A DNA stretch of 64,000 nt, from positions 117,025 to 181,024 of the forward strand of contig NZ_KB849285.1 in NCBI RefSeq assembly GCF_000368145.1. The letters are read 5' to 3'. This DNA is from Acinetobacter guillouiae CIP 63.46. Lineage in GTDB: Bacteria > Pseudomonadota > Gammaproteobacteria > Pseudomonadales > Moraxellaceae. A program made the position numbers and the translations under genes. Below are positions 55,417-64,000 of this stretch, one piece after another (the stretch's first letter is position 1; each line of letters opens with the position of its first letter). The notes beneath the pieces were generated by a model. That model did not search any database. It worked only from the letters and a program-made list of their open reading frames with translations, and was not told the DNA's origin.

Positions 55417-56667
55417 TTAGAAAATTCTATGCGGATCTTTTTCGGCTTTAGGTAAAGCTTGTGCAATTTTTTCAGCAATAGCCATATAGTTTTCTGCAGC
55501 AACATCTCCTGCTATCACAGAAGGTTTACCAGCATCAGCATTTTCACGAATTTGAACATTTAGAGGCAATCGTCCCAACAACGGAATATTATATTGCTCA
55601 GACAATTGATCGCCGCCACCTGTACCAAAAATTTGTTCTTCATGACCACAGTTTGAACAGATATGTGTCGACATATTTTCCACAACACCCATAACTGGAA
55701 TATGTACTTTATTAAACAGTTCAATTCCTTTCACAGCATCCATCAGGGCTACATTCTGAGGTGTTGTCACAATCACAGCCCCTGTTACAGGAATACGCTG
55801 GGCAAGGGTTAATTGAATATCACCAGTACCAGGTGGCATATCGATGACTAGAACATCTAAATCAGGCCATAGCGCTTGATTAAACAGTTGCATCAATGCA
55901 CCTGTGGCTTTTGCACCACGCCAAGCAACTGGTGTATTTTCTTTTCCAATCAAATGACCGATTGAAAGTACCGCCATACCATAAGCTTCTAATGGTACAA
56001 AATTTTCACCTTCTATTTTAGGTGTTTGCCCTGCATTCCCCAGCATTGTTGGAATACTTGGACCATAGATATCAGCATCCAAAACCCCGACTTTTAAGCC
56101 TAGTTTGTGCAAAGCCAATGCGATATTTACTGTGGTAGTTGATTTACCCACACCACCTTTACCCGATGATATAAGGATCACATTTTGAATTCGAGGGTGC
56201 TTCGGAATATCACGTTGTTGTGGTGCTGCTTTTTGAATCGGCGGATTATTAGGATCTTCTTGTGTATTTGCCATTTTAGCAGAAGCATCGACAACTGGAG
56301 GAAGATTAGGATGTTGCTCTTTGGGCTTTGAAGCGCAACTATGCCCTGCTTTTCCATGTTGGTCACTGCCACAACTTGAATCATGTTGAATTTTTTGTTG
56401 GATCACATGCAGATTCAATTCTTGAATACCGCACTTCTCCAATGCATCTGCGAGATCATCATGAATTTTTTGTAAATGATCTGCCTCTTCTGGATAAGTA
56501 TTAATTGTCAGTTGTAATACTCGGCCTACAACATTCACTTGAGTAATACGATCTTTTAAAACATTTGAATTTGGCAAAATATAGTTTTGCAAAACAGATT
56601 GGACTTCTTCCTCTTTCACCTCCTGCGCAGGAGAAAAAACTGATTTAAGCGAAGAAAGCCACGACAT
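55417..56667 (-). CDS. mrp: Mrp/ApbC Fe-S cluster carrier ATPase
   Basis: The start at 56665-56667 (MSWLSSLKSVFSP, 416 residues) is decided by GGAG eight bases upstream; an in-frame longer form adds nine residues. The N-terminal MIP18-like domain (about 20-95) is followed by a His/Gln-rich linker and the P-loop SSGKGGVGKSTTTVNIA (about 170-186), then LDADIYGPSIPTML, VIDMPPGTGDIQLTLAQ and the metal-binding CSNCGHEEQIFG (about 345). This is a cytosolic scaffold or carrier that delivers Fe-S clusters. It lies between a hypothetical small ORF and a non-coding spacer. Confidence 0.93.
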   Translation of the reverse strand: MSWLSSLKSVFSPAQEVKEEEVQSVLQNYILPNSNVLKDRITQVNVVGRVLQLTINTYPEEADHLQKIHDDLADALEKCGIQELNLHVIQQKIQHDSSCGSDQHGKAGHSCASKPKEQHPNLPPVVDASAKMANTQEDPNNPPIQKAAPQQRDIPKHPRIQNVILISSGKGGVGKSTTTVNIALALHKLGLKVGVLDADIYGPSIPTMLGNAGQTPKIEGENFVPLEAYGMAVLSIGHLIGKENTPVAWRGAKATGALMQLFNQALWPDLDVLVIDMPPGTGDIQLTLAQRIPVTGAVIVTTPQNVALMDAVKGIELFNKVHIPVMGVVENMSTHICSNCGHEEQIFGTGGGDQLSEQYNIPLLGRLPLNVQIRENADAGKPSVIAGDVAAENYMAIAEKIAQALPKAEKDPHRIF

Positions 56668-56987
56668 AGATTTGCTCCAAATTTGCAAATACAATAAATA
56701 CTGAGAACAGATAGTTTAACTGTAAATTGACCTGAGGTTAAGCAAACTTCTATTCAGCTTTTTGAATGTTGTTATTAATCCTACTGATTTAGTTGGTTTA
56801 GCATCCAAAATAATCCATTCAATCATTTTATCTCATTGTTCAGAATGAACTTTTAGTTTTTGCGATTTAGTTTGCTATGACAAACGCTGTCTTAATAATT
56901 CCCATACAAATACTGGATAAAAAATAGCTATAGTCACATTGGGTCATAACAACTTTGTGTAATTTTTGACAATAATAAGGTAGGTCT
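56668..56987. other. Intergenic region between mrp and a small secreted-protein gene
   Basis: About 320 bp with no convincing ORF. It should carry promoters for mrp (minus) and the gene at 56988 (plus). Apart from a short GTTCA/TGAAC pair near 56840 I see nothing specific. Confidence 0.35.
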
Positions 56988-57287
56988 ATGAAGTCTCTAT
57001 TATTTTTAGTTTTTTCTTTAATCATTTCGAGTTCAGCTTTTGCTGGAACATCTACAACTACGGTGCGGACATCTTCAGGACAACTGGTTTCTGTAAGTGA
57101 TAGTTTGACGGAAATGTCGACACGGATTGGCCAATCTCCAATTTCAATGAACACTTATGAACGTAAAGAAGGTAAAACGACGGTTACCGTATCCAACTAT
57201 ATCTATGAGATTGAGAATGTAACTTATACTTTTACGGTGGTGAATAATCAGATTCGTGAAATTGAGTGGATTCGTAAAGAACCTTAA
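56988..57287 (+). CDS. Small secreted protein (99 aa, DUF2845-like)
   Basis: AAGGTAGG precedes the ATG. The product starts with a signal peptide (LLFLVFSLIISSSAFAGTST, cleavage near AFA/G) and the mature part reads VRTSSGQLVSVSDSLTEMST, then SNYIYEIENVTYTFTVVNNQ and ends IREIEWIRKEP. The GQLVSVSDSLTEM stretch and alternating strands recall DUF2845-type periplasmic proteins, a tentative match. No Cys. A hairpin follows at 57297-57327. Confidence 0.7.
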   Translation: MKSLLFLVFSLIISSSAFAGTSTTTVRTSSGQLVSVSDSLTEMSTRIGQSPISMNTYERKEGKTTVTVSNYIYEIENVTYTFTVVNNQIREIEWIRKEP

Positions 57288-57296
57288 GTAAAAAGT

Positions 57297-57327
57297 ATCA
57301 CTGAACAGCATGGCGCTGTTCAGTGAT
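57297..57327. terminator. Hairpin between convergent genes
   Basis: ATCACTGAACAG and CTGTTCAGTGAT form a 12-bp perfect stem with a 7-base loop. There is no strong T-run on the plus strand; on the minus strand CTTTTT follows. It probably terminates the gene at 57336. Confidence 0.7.
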
Positions 57328-57335
57328 TGTTCAAA

Positions 57336-57524
57336 TTACTTTTCATCATCTTTTTTGTGCTTCAAATCATTTACAGCTTGCTCACCTTTAAGCAGTGTTT
57401 CTTTTGCTTTATGTTTGAGGTCATCTGCAACTTTTTCAGCACCTAATTTTGCTTCTTTGGCTTTTAACTTCACATCATCAATTACTTCAGAAGCTTTGTT
57501 TTTTAAATCGTCTAAATTTGTCAT
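57336..57524 (-). CDS. Small helical LEA/CsbD-like protein (62 aa)
   Basis: A 62-residue acidic-basic helical protein, MTNLDDLKNKASEVIDDVKL then KAKEAKLGAEKVADDLKHKA and ETLLKGEQAVNDLKHKKDDE. The heptad-like Lys/Ala/Glu/Asp pattern resembles small stress proteins of the LEA/CsbD/YtxH kind, which are thought to shield proteins or membranes under stress. AGGAAG is placed 7 bases before the ATG. No signal peptide or Cys. Function not established. Confidence 0.7.
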   Translation of the reverse strand: MTNLDDLKNKASEVIDDVKLKAKEAKLGAEKVADDLKHKAKETLLKGEQAVNDLKHKKDDEK

Positions 57525-57717
57525 GATTTTCTTCCTATTTAATTAAGTCTCACCCTAGTTATAACAACTGAAACTCCATAAAATGTAAAAAGATGCATTT
57601 CTTTAACAATTCATACACAGTTTGTAGCGATGTGTTTTTTTGTTTCAAAATGAATAAAATAGCCTATTCTGATTGATTAAAAATCATTGAATTAAAACAA
57701 ACACTGAGTCTTATCGA

Positions 57718-57936
57718 ATGCAACACTTAATGAAAGAAAAAATTATCCGAGTCTGTAATGATAAAATTGCTAAAAAGGGAGATGATGTTGGTTTATCTTT
57801 TTATGCATTCTTTGCCAATAAAAATGATGACCCAGAAACCTTAATGCAAGTGGCAGAATGGTGGATTAAAACCCATCAGCTTGATCATTTTGAAAAGGCA
57901 ATCAAGATTAAGAAAATGATTGAAGATGAATGCTAA
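57718..57936 (+). CDS. Hypothetical helical protein (72 aa)
   Basis: Starts MQHLMKEKIIRVCNDKIAKK (a second Met at 57730 is possible). The product is a soluble helical protein: GDDVGLSFYAFFANKNDDPE, TLMQVAEWWIKTHQLDHFEK and KIKKMIEDEC. It has aromatic and acidic residues spaced as in small alpha-helical domains. No upstream Shine-Dalgarno is strong. It ends 5 bp before the stop of the convergent ABM gene. Unrecognised. Confidence 0.6.
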   Translation: MQHLMKEKIIRVCNDKIAKKGDDVGLSFYAFFANKNDDPETLMQVAEWWIKTHQLDHFEKAIKIKKMIEDEC

Positions 57937-57940
57937 ATAT

Positions 57941-58243
57941 TCATTTTTTAAACAATTCATCATAATGCTGCATATGGGTAAAAATTCCGTCTTGTCTTCT
58001 ATGTTGATCAATTTTCGGGACTAAATCCTGAAAATGGGAGGATTGAACATGGGCATCTAAAGCAGCTCGATCCACCCATTCCTCAATAAATACAAAATGC
58101 CCTGTATTGCGTAAATCATGATATAAATCATAGGCTATACAGCCCGCTTCTCGTTTAGTTTGCTCAACTAATTGTTGATATAAAGGTAAAACTAAATCAA
58201 TTTTATCCACTTGGATAAAGTCTTCAGCAATCAGTTTAAGCAT
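57941..58243 (-). CDS. Antibiotic biosynthesis monooxygenase (ABM)-domain protein
   Basis: I start at ATG 58241-58243 (MLKLIAEDFIQVDKIDLVLP, 100 residues), where the ABM domain begins; an in-frame ATG at 58303 overlaps the end of the upstream gene and adds 20 unlike residues. LYQQLVEQTKREAGCIAYDL, FVFIEEWVDRAALDAHVQSS and HFQDLVPKIDQ are the typical YgiN-like ABM pattern, a dimeric ferredoxin-like fold found in quinol or small-aromatic monooxygenases. Substrate unknown. Confidence 0.82.
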   Translation of the reverse strand: MLKLIAEDFIQVDKIDLVLPLYQQLVEQTKREAGCIAYDLYHDLRNTGHFVFIEEWVDRAALDAHVQSSHFQDLVPKIDQHRRQDGIFTHMQHYDELFKK

Positions 58244-58293
58244 AGGTAATTTCTTATTGATATCGAAGTTCGAACATAACATGAAACGCAAAT

Positions 58294-58788
58294 TTAAACC
58301 CAATGATGTACTTGTTTTCTAAACATATTCTGCGTATTAAATTTTCTGTATAAAATGAGATAAATTGCATTTCCGAGAATTAGACCGATACAAAACGGGA
58401 ACAATAACAGTAAATAAACGAAGATTAAATAACTCAATGCCTCGATAAAGCTAGATAGAGCACCATCTAAACATAAAACTAAGAATAAAAAACTTAGCAT
58501 CATGATAAAGATCAAAGTTATAGATTTTATAATCTGTGTTGTTTCGATGATTTTTTGAGGTACTTTAAATACTTTAAAAATAACAGTGTAACTAAAAAAC
58601 CCGACCAGCAGTAAAAATGGAGTTAAATACAATACGACTTCCATGCCTCGGCTTGAAGTTCGTTCAGAAGCTGAAATAAATAAATCACCCTGATAAAAAT
58701 ATAGAAAAAGACAAAATGGCACAACTAAACTGAGAACAGCCGCTAAACTTGCAAATGCTGAAGCAACAAATACATACCAAGACCGCAT
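58294..58788 (-). CDS. Membrane protein of unknown function (164 aa)
   Basis: A 164-residue protein with four hydrophobic segments: YVFVASAFASLAAVLSLVVP, VVLYLTPFLLLVGFFSYTVI, ITLIFIMMLSFLFLVLCLDG and YLLLLFPFCIGLILGNAIYL. A short charged loop (FKVPQKIIETTQIIKS) lies between the second and third. The C-terminus is basic (YRKFNTQNMFRKQVHHWV). AGGAGAAAATC precedes the ATG. It overlaps an in-frame extension of the ABM gene, and the two may be cotranscribed. No family is recognised. Confidence 0.7.
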   Translation of the reverse strand: MRSWYVFVASAFASLAAVLSLVVPFCLFLYFYQGDLFISASERTSSRGMEVVLYLTPFLLLVGFFSYTVIFKVFKVPQKIIETTQIIKSITLIFIMMLSFLFLVLCLDGALSSFIEALSYLIFVYLLLLFPFCIGLILGNAIYLILYRKFNTQNMFRKQVHHWV

Positions 58789-58890
58789 GATTTTCTCCTT
58801 CTTCGATCTTGGTGTTAGTTTCTAAAATTAAAATGTAGCGTGTTTGATTAGGATGTGAAATTTAGGTGAAGAATCATCACGATTCGAACT

Positions 58891-59691
58891 TTATGATCGG
58901 ACATTTCCCATAAAACTGACTGCCGCAAATAGCCAAATAAACAATACGAAACTGCGACCCTGATTAAAATGATTTAAATCCGTACCATGTAGAATGTTAT
59001 GCCGTGTCATACTCACCGTTGAACTACTATCCATCTTATAAGCAGCCAACTCTAAAAAATAATGATTCAATTCATTGGCAATTTTAGCTTTATGCCACAA
59101 ACTTTTAATCTCATGACCTTTTAACCCAGGAACGATTTTATAGACATCAATAAACTTGGTGTCCTGTTGTTTTAAATAACCATTTTGAACTAAAACAGCC
59201 GTTAACAAACCTTCCAATTGAGCATAAAGCAATGGAATACATCCCGCATACAACTCTAATTGATAGAGTTTAAAGCTTTGTTCTAACACAGCTTGGTATT
59301 GTGACTTCTGCTCACCCAGCGCTAATTGATCAAAAGCTTTAAACATCTCGGACTGAAAAAACGCACTGTTGATCACATCTAAAAGATTAAACTGAGCAAT
59401 ATCCTCAGCTTCATGTATTAATTGCCAAAAATGCAATAGATTGAGAGCGTCATTGGCAATTTTAGCCCCCACAGGCTGATCCAATTGATCGGCTAAAACT
59501 TCAAAATAAGGCTCTTCTTGAGCAAACCCATTGAGTGTTTCAATAAGATACTGATGTTCATCTTCAGAAATATCTGCAAAATAGCGTTCAGCTTGTTTCA
59601 GAATATTTTTTTCAATCAGATTTTTACTATTTTGATTTTGTGGAATACGGGTTACAGGCTGGTCATCATCAAAATATTCATCATCAATCAT
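58891..59691 (-). CDS. HEPN-like domain protein
   Basis: A 266-residue soluble protein with an acidic N-terminus (MIDDEYFDDDQPVTRIPQNQ) and an all-helical body. Its C-terminal region includes SSSTVSMTRHNILHGTD: the RHNILH segment fits the R-x4-H motif of HEPN domains (Arg about residue 233), which in many systems acts as an RNase active site or abortive-infection effector. Upstream, PLLYAQLEGLLTAVLVQNGY is a helix typical of such domains. The end is hydrophobic (RSFVLFIWLFAAVSFMGNVR). No antitoxin or nucleotidyltransferase gene is adjacent, so whether it is a nuclease is open; a house-keeping HEPN is equally possible. Confidence 0.65.
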   Translation of the reverse strand: MIDDEYFDDDQPVTRIPQNQNSKNLIEKNILKQAERYFADISEDEHQYLIETLNGFAQEEPYFEVLADQLDQPVGAKIANDALNLLHFWQLIHEAEDIAQFNLLDVINSAFFQSEMFKAFDQLALGEQKSQYQAVLEQSFKLYQLELYAGCIPLLYAQLEGLLTAVLVQNGYLKQQDTKFIDVYKIVPGLKGHEIKSLWHKAKIANELNHYFLELAAYKMDSSSTVSMTRHNILHGTDLNHFNQGRSFVLFIWLFAAVSFMGNVRS

Positions 59692-59871
59692 AGATTTATT
59701 ACTCTTGGGAAATACACGAATACGTCATTCTATAATAATGAATTGGCAGATATAAGAATATGCGTAAAAATCTACATTTGAAAAGAATTCACCTATTCTG
59801 TTGTGCATCTTCATAGCAATTACGCTAAAATCAATGCCCTTGCATTAACTTTGAGAAAGAGAGTTATATCC

Positions 59872-61926
59872 GTGCGAAATATTTTAGTCACTAACGCCCT
59901 TCCATACGCAAATGGTCCTATTCATATGGGTCACCTACTCGGCTACATCCAAGCAGATATCTGGGTTCGTGCCATGCGTGCAATGGGTCATGAAGTGACT
60001 TATGTCTGCGCGGATGATGCACACGGTACAGCAATCATGCTCCGTGCAGAAGCCAATGGGATTAGTCCAGAAGCACAAATTGCCAATGTGCAAAAAGAGC
60101 ATATTCGTGATTTTGATGGCTTTGGCGTACATTTTGATCACTATGATTCAACCAATAGCGATGAAAATAAAGCCCGTTCTGAGAAAATCTATATTAAAAA
60201 CCGTGAGGCAGGCAATATTGCGATTCGCCCTGTTACTCAGTTGTTTGATCCTGAAAAAAGCATGTTCTTGTCAGATCGTTTCATTAAAGGTACTTGTCCA
60301 AAATGTAAATCAGAAGATCAGTATGGCGACTCATGCGAAGTATGCGGTACGACCTATAATGCAACAGAGCTATTAAATCCACGCTCAACATTAAGTGGTG
60401 CGACACCTGTTGAAAAATCATCAGATCATTATTTCTTTAAACTCCCAAACTTTGCCGAATACTTGCAAAAATGGACGCGCGATGAAGGTCGTTTACCTGT
60501 TTCGATCGCCAATAAGTTAGATGAATGGTTTGAAAATGGTCTAAACGATTGGGATATCTCTCGTGATGCACCTTATTTCGGCTTTGAAATTCCAGATGCA
60601 CCAAATAAATATTTCTATGTTTGGGTTGATGCCCCGATTGGTTATATGTCAAGTTTTGAAAATTACATCAAAACGAAACGCCCAGAATTAAGCTTTGACG
60701 ACTACTGGAAAAAAGATTCTAAAAATGAGGTGTATCACTTCATTGGTAAAGACATTGTATATTTCCATGCGTTGTTCTGGCCTGCGATGTTAGAAGGTGC
60801 AAATTACCGCACCCCTACAGGTCTATTCGTAAATGGTTTCTTGACTGTAAATGGTCAAAAAATGTCAAAATCGCGTGGCACATTTATTAAAGCTGAAACC
60901 TATCTACAGCACTTAAATCCTGAATATTTACGTTATTACTTTGCTTCTAAACTCTCTGATAAAGTTGAAGATTCTGATTTGAATCTTGATGACTTTGTAC
61001 AAAAAGTAAATTCAGATTTGGTAGGTAAAGTTGTGAATATTGCCAGTCGTTGTGCAAAATTCATTAACAGCAATTTTAATAATAGCTTGTCTACAACATG
61101 TGCTGAACCTGAACTGGTTCAAAGTTTCATTGATGCGGGTGATTCGATTGCTCAATCTTATGAAGCGCGTGAGTTTTCAACCGCTATACGTGAAATCATG
61201 GCACTTGCTGATCGTGCAAATCAGTATATTGATGAGAAAAAACCATGGGCTTTGGCAAAACAAGAAGGTCAGGAACAACAAGTTCATGATGTCTGTTCTG
61301 TTGGGATCAATCTATTCCGCCAATTGGCTGTTTACTTGGCACCAGTACTTCCAACTTTGGCAACACAAGTTCAAGACTTCTTAAAACTTGAAAGTTTTGA
61401 TTTTACTTCAGGAAAAACGGTTTTAGTTGCGCATGAAATTGCTCAATTCCAACCATTGATGCAACGTGTTGATCCCAAAGCAGTTGCTGCAATGGTTGAT
61501 GCATCAAAAGAATCTTTAGCTGCTGCAACACCAGCGAAAGCAGAAAAGAAAACTGAAAAAGCCAAAGAGAAAAAGCCTGAAGCCAAAGTGGGTGAAGCAG
61601 AAATCATTACGATTGATGACTTTATCAAAGTCGACTTGCGTGTTGCTGAAGTCTTAGAAGCAGCAACAGTAGAAGGTTCTGATAAGCTGCTTCAATTGAC
61701 TCTAAATGTCGGTGAAGCTGAACCACGTAATGTATTCAGTGGGATCCGTGAGTTCTACAAACCTGAAGACTTAACTGGCAAATTGGTGGTTATGGTTGCA
61801 AACCTTGCGCCGCGTAAAATGCGTTTTGGTATTTCAAATGGTATGGTGCTTGCTGCTGGAAATGGTGATGGCGTTTGGGTGATTTCACCTGAATCTGGTG
61901 CGAAACCAGGTGATAAAGTTTCTTAA
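59872..61926 (+). CDS. metG: Methionyl-tRNA synthetase
   Basis: GTG at 59872 gives 684 residues ([20 protein letters not shown]), matching the family start, with GAGAG about 7 bases upstream. A longer in-frame form has no supporting homology. Class I features are [14 protein letters not shown] (HIGH box), the zinc knuckle [18 protein letters not shown] (about residues 142-159), [15 protein letters not shown] (about 330), and a C-terminal tRNA-binding EMAP/Trbp111 domain after an Ala/Lys-rich linker (about 570-580): [20 protein letters not shown]. It charges tRNA-Met. A terminator follows. Confidence 0.96.
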   Translation: MRNILVTNALPYANGPIHMGHLLGYIQADIWVRAMRAMGHEVTYVCADDAHGTAIMLRAEANGISPEAQIANVQKEHIRDFDGFGVHFDHYDSTNSDENKARSEKIYIKNREAGNIAIRPVTQLFDPEKSMFLSDRFIKGTCPKCKSEDQYGDSCEVCGTTYNATELLNPRSTLSGATPVEKSSDHYFFKLPNFAEYLQKWTRDEGRLPVSIANKLDEWFENGLNDWDISRDAPYFGFEIPDAPNKYFYVWVDAPIGYMSSFENYIKTKRPELSFDDYWKKDSKNEVYHFIGKDIVYFHALFWPAMLEGANYRTPTGLFVNGFLTVNGQKMSKSRGTFIKAETYLQHLNPEYLRYYFASKLSDKVEDSDLNLDDFVQKVNSDLVGKVVNIASRCAKFINSNFNNSLSTTCAEPELVQSFIDAGDSIAQSYEAREFSTAIREIMALADRANQYIDEKKPWALAKQEGQEQQVHDVCSVGINLFRQLAVYLAPVLPTLATQVQDFLKLESFDFTSGKTVLVAHEIAQFQPLMQRVDPKAVAAMVDASKESLAAATPAKAEKKTEKAKEKKPEAKVGEAEIITIDDFIKVDLRVAEVLEAATVEGSDKLLQLTLNVGEAEPRNVFSGIREFYKPEDLTGKLVVMVANLAPRKMRFGISNGMVLAAGNGDGVWVISPESGAKPGDKVS

Positions 61927-61963
61927 GTATTGATTGTCTCATCCTAGACGATCATAAATCACT

Positions 61964-61990
61964 AAAAGGCTTCTTCGGAAGTCTTTTTTT
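61964..61990 (+). terminator. Terminator of metG
   Basis: AAGGCTTC and GAAGTCTT form an 8-bp stem (one G-T pair) with a TTCG loop, followed by seven T. Confidence 0.9.
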
Positions 61991-62048
61991 ATGCTAATGT
62001 TTTACTACACTATCATTATAAAAATGAAAAAAAGGGGCTCGCCTCAAT

Positions 62049-62522
62049 ATGGATATGTCAAAAAATAACAAAAGAAAAATATCTGCATTTATCCTCTGTG
62101 GTCCATTCATTGGTACATTTATTATCGCAATCACATTTCACAGCGAAATTATTTTTTATAATCCAATGCGGTTTTTAAAAGGACTCATTACACCATCTAT
62201 TATATTTCCAATGATCGCTGCATTCATCTTGATTACTCCATTTGGTTATCTCCTAGGGTGCATTCCAGCCATCATTACCAATCTCTTATTTAAACACTTT
62301 TTTGCAAGTAAATTAGCGTTAGCCTCTTGGCGTTATAGTTTAATCTATGGGTGTCTTTTAAGCTTTATGCTAGCCCCTTTTATTCTTATCATTGCTATAG
62401 TCACGCCGTCCCCTTTATTCACTTTTCTTTACCTCCAGTTTGTCCTTATACTACCAACAACGCTGATTTGTACTTTTATTGAATGGAAAAGAGCCAGAAA
62501 TCGTCAGGATATCAATGAATGA
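62049..62522 (+). CDS. Membrane protein of unknown function (157 aa)
   Basis: A 157-residue protein starting MDMSKNNKRKISAFILCGPF. GGGG is the possible ribosome site. Hydrophobic segments are ISAFILCGPFIGTFIIAITF, ITPSIIFPMIAAFILITPFG, a third after WRYSLIYGCLLSFML, and FTFLYLQFVLILPTTLICTF, with a basic C-terminus (EWKRARNRQDINE). The layout is of an uncharacterised inner-membrane protein. Confidence 0.65.
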   Translation: MDMSKNNKRKISAFILCGPFIGTFIIAITFHSEIIFYNPMRFLKGLITPSIIFPMIAAFILITPFGYLLGCIPAIITNLLFKHFFASKLALASWRYSLIYGCLLSFMLAPFILIIAIVTPSPLFTFLYLQFVLILPTTLICTFIEWKRARNRQDINE

Positions 62523-62664
62523 CCTCACATAGCTGATTCGATCATTGTGTATATTAATAAAAAATTCGCTTACAAAAGTAGATTTTTTTTCATATATAAA
62601 AAGCGCCGTGATGAACCAATCCATGTTAAAAAATAATTCGTTAAATTAATTCTGATCAACTCCA

Positions 62665-63642
62665 ATGAAAAAAACTGCCCTATCATTATCAGTCCTTTTA
62701 TTCGGCTTATTCCCTCTTACATCACAAGCAGAAGTCACCAAAACATTACCGATCATTGAACAACAAGCGCAAGTAGCAGGATTTTACCAACATCAGCTGG
62801 GCAATACACAAATTACAGCCTTGCTAGATGGCACTAACTTTATGTCTCCCACACTATTTAAAGATATTTCACAGGATAAGGTTCAAGAAATTTTAAAGAA
62901 ATATCATGCAGATCAAGCCAAAGGTGTGCAAACATCAGTGAATGCATTTTTAGTTAACACAGGTAAATCACTGATTTTGGTGGATAGTGGTACTGCAGAT
63001 TGTTTCGGTGCACATCTAGGCTCTGTATTAAAAAATCTCAAAGCTTCAGGTCATCAACCTGAACAAGTCAATACGATTTTACTAACACATTTACATCCTG
63101 ATCATTCATGTGGTGTCAGTAAAAATGGCATAGCAAACTACCCAAATGCCACCATCTATGTCTCTGAAGATGAAGCAAATTATTGGCTAAATCCGAAACA
63201 AGCTGAAAAAATAGCACAAGATAAACGTGCCAATTACTTAGCAACTGTAGAAAAGATCAAAGCCGCCCTTGCACCCTATCAAGCTAAAAAACAGTTTAAA
63301 ACATTTAAACTGGCTGACAACATCAGCGGATTTGAAGTGATCAGTACTGCTGGTCATACCCCAGGGCATTTTAGTTACAAACTAAAAACAACGGGTGAAG
63401 ATATTGTTTTTATTGGGGATATTGTCCACTCTCATACAGTGCAATTCGATAAACCAGAAACAGCAATAGAATATGATATTGACCCGAAAACAGCTGTTCA
63501 AACCCGATTAAAGCAGTTTGCTGATTATGCAAAACATGGGCAAACCATCGCAGCACCTCATTTACCATTCCCAGGCATTGGACATATTTACTCAGCCGAT
63601 GGGAAAAGCTATCAATGGATTCCTGTTCACTTTAAAGATTAA
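62665..63642 (+). CDS. Secreted metallo-beta-lactamase-fold hydrolase
   Basis: A 325-residue protein with signal peptide (LSLSVLLFGLFPLTSQAEVT). The MBL fold is complete: VNTGKSLILVDSGTADCFG, THLHPDHSCGV (HxHxDH at about residues 147-155), STAGHTPGHFSY (His), VFIGDIVHSHTVQF (Asp) and the C-terminal AAPHLPFPGIGH (His), giving two zinc sites. It resembles methyl-parathion-hydrolase-like or lactonase-type periplasmic enzymes more than true beta-lactamases. The physiological substrate is unknown. Confidence 0.85.
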   Translation: MKKTALSLSVLLFGLFPLTSQAEVTKTLPIIEQQAQVAGFYQHQLGNTQITALLDGTNFMSPTLFKDISQDKVQEILKKYHADQAKGVQTSVNAFLVNTGKSLILVDSGTADCFGAHLGSVLKNLKASGHQPEQVNTILLTHLHPDHSCGVSKNGIANYPNATIYVSEDEANYWLNPKQAEKIAQDKRANYLATVEKIKAALAPYQAKKQFKTFKLADNISGFEVISTAGHTPGHFSYKLKTTGEDIVFIGDIVHSHTVQFDKPETAIEYDIDPKTAVQTRLKQFADYAKHGQTIAAPHLPFPGIGHIYSADGKSYQWIPVHFKD

Positions 63643-63680
63643 TGATTTTATTATTTAAGTAGAATATTCCTAATGATTTT

Positions 63681-63710
63681 TAAAAGCTCCTGCTAAGGCT
63701 AGAGCTTTTA
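63681..63710 (+). terminator. Terminator after the MBL hydrolase gene
   Basis: TAAAAGCTC and GAGCTTTTA form a 9-bp stem around a 12-base loop, followed by TATTTCCTTT. Confidence 0.65.
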
Positions 63711-63762
63711 TATTTCCTTTCGCAGTTTTCTTTTCATTTCGCTAATAAACACCGCGCATAAA

Positions 63763-63799
63763 AAAACACCCCAATCTCGTTAAAGATCGGGGTGTTTTA
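63763..63799 (-). terminator. rRNA operon terminator
   Basis: On the minus strand, AACACCCCGATCT and AGATTGGGGTGTT form a 13-pair stem around TTAACG, followed by TTTTT. It lies directly after the 5S gene. Confidence 0.92.
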
Positions 63800-63808
63800 G
63801 ATTTAAAA

Positions 63809-63922
63809 GCTGGCGATGACTTACTCTCACATGGGTAACCCCACACTACCATCAGCGCTAAGAGGTTTCACTTCTGAGTTCGGGAAGGGATCAGGTGGTT
63901 CACTCTTGCTATTGTCGCCAGC
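63809..63922 (-). rRNA. rrf: 5S ribosomal RNA
   Basis: The minus-strand sequence GCTGGCGACAATAGCAAGAG ... GTCATCGCCAGC is 114 nt with complementary ends, and contains the conserved CCGAACTCAGAAGTGAAAC segment of gamma-proteobacterial 5S rRNA. The rest of the window (63923-64000) is spacer toward the 23S gene, which lies outside. The terminator follows immediately downstream. Confidence 0.97.
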
Positions 63923-64000
63923 AAACTGTTATGGACTTGTTCGGGTCTTATTTAAATGCCTTACTTCGTACCAAATGAGTTTAACAGAACATTTGAGTTG

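Noticed and set aside
63923-64000. Possible 3' end of 23S rRNA at the right edge
   Set aside because: The bases next to the 5S gene look like spacer; I could not recognise conserved 23S sequence before the window ends.

Overview
The window looks like a chromosomal segment of an Acinetobacter species (Moraxellaceae, Gammaproteobacteria). The evidence is low-GC, AT-rich intergenic DNA, a Pil-Chp chemosensory operon in the pilG-pilH-pilI-pilJ-chpA-chpC order, a locus of 'Fil' putative pilus-system proteins that I know only from Acinetobacter, and many small lipoproteins and membrane proteins typical of the genus. The assignment rests on gene content and remembered families, not on a database search. 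No prophage, CRISPR array, plasmid gene or intact insertion sequence is visible.

Layout. 1-6.9 kb: a CsgG-like lipoprotein cut by the window edge, a LysE exporter, an oleate hydratase, small secreted or lipid-anchored proteins, a SAM methyltransferase between two paralogous secreted proteins, and a M15-type peptidase lipoprotein; a 270-bp MITE-like element (5852-6121) forms the first codons of one of the paralogs. 7.0-10.5 kb: a tripartite-efflux cassette (TetR regulator, 14-TM MFS pump, HlyD/EmrA adaptor) with a perfect palindromic operator candidate. 10.7-25.6 kb: PLP lyase, BaiN/YhiN-type flavoprotein, MscS-like channel, small membrane proteins, a candidate structured non-coding RNA (about 16.78-16.95 kb), Bcr/CflA-type MFS pump, YccS-type FUSC protein, and a Fur-box-preceded PepSY/flavodoxin/reductase fusion. 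25.6-27.0 kb: ten tRNA genes (five Val-UAC, five Asp-GUC) on the minus strand behind one near-consensus sigma-70 promoter, partly as 268-bp tandem duplications. 27.2-30.3 kb: YbaN, DUF1853, an entericidin-like lipoprotein and dapE. 30.3-38.9 kb: the Pil-Chp twitching chemosensory operon. 39.2-41.8 kb: a coiled-coil secreted protein and proS. 41.9-51.5 kb: six secreted proteins sharing an N-terminal motif just after the signal peptide (the Fil-like surface locus), including two FilA-like paralogs. 51.9-63.6 kb: housekeeping genes (dcd, mrp/apbC, metG) mixed with a LysE exporter, DUF2062 protein, nucleosidase-like lipoprotein, ABM monooxygenase, a HEPN-like protein and a secreted metallo-beta-lactamase-fold hydrolase. 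The window ends in a 5S rRNA gene with its terminator, the 3' end of a minus-strand rRNA operon whose 23S gene lies beyond position 64000.

How the parts fit together. PilG/H/I/J-ChpA-ChpC form a complete signalling path from a membrane receptor to two CheY-like regulators controlling type IV pili. The adjacent secreted Fil-like locus is the least understood block and the best candidate for an undescribed surface system. The most unusual local signals are the MITE-derived gene start, the multi-hairpin RNA, the tRNA tandem array, and a lipoprotein nucleosidase homologue in which the usual catalytic Asp appears to be Asn.
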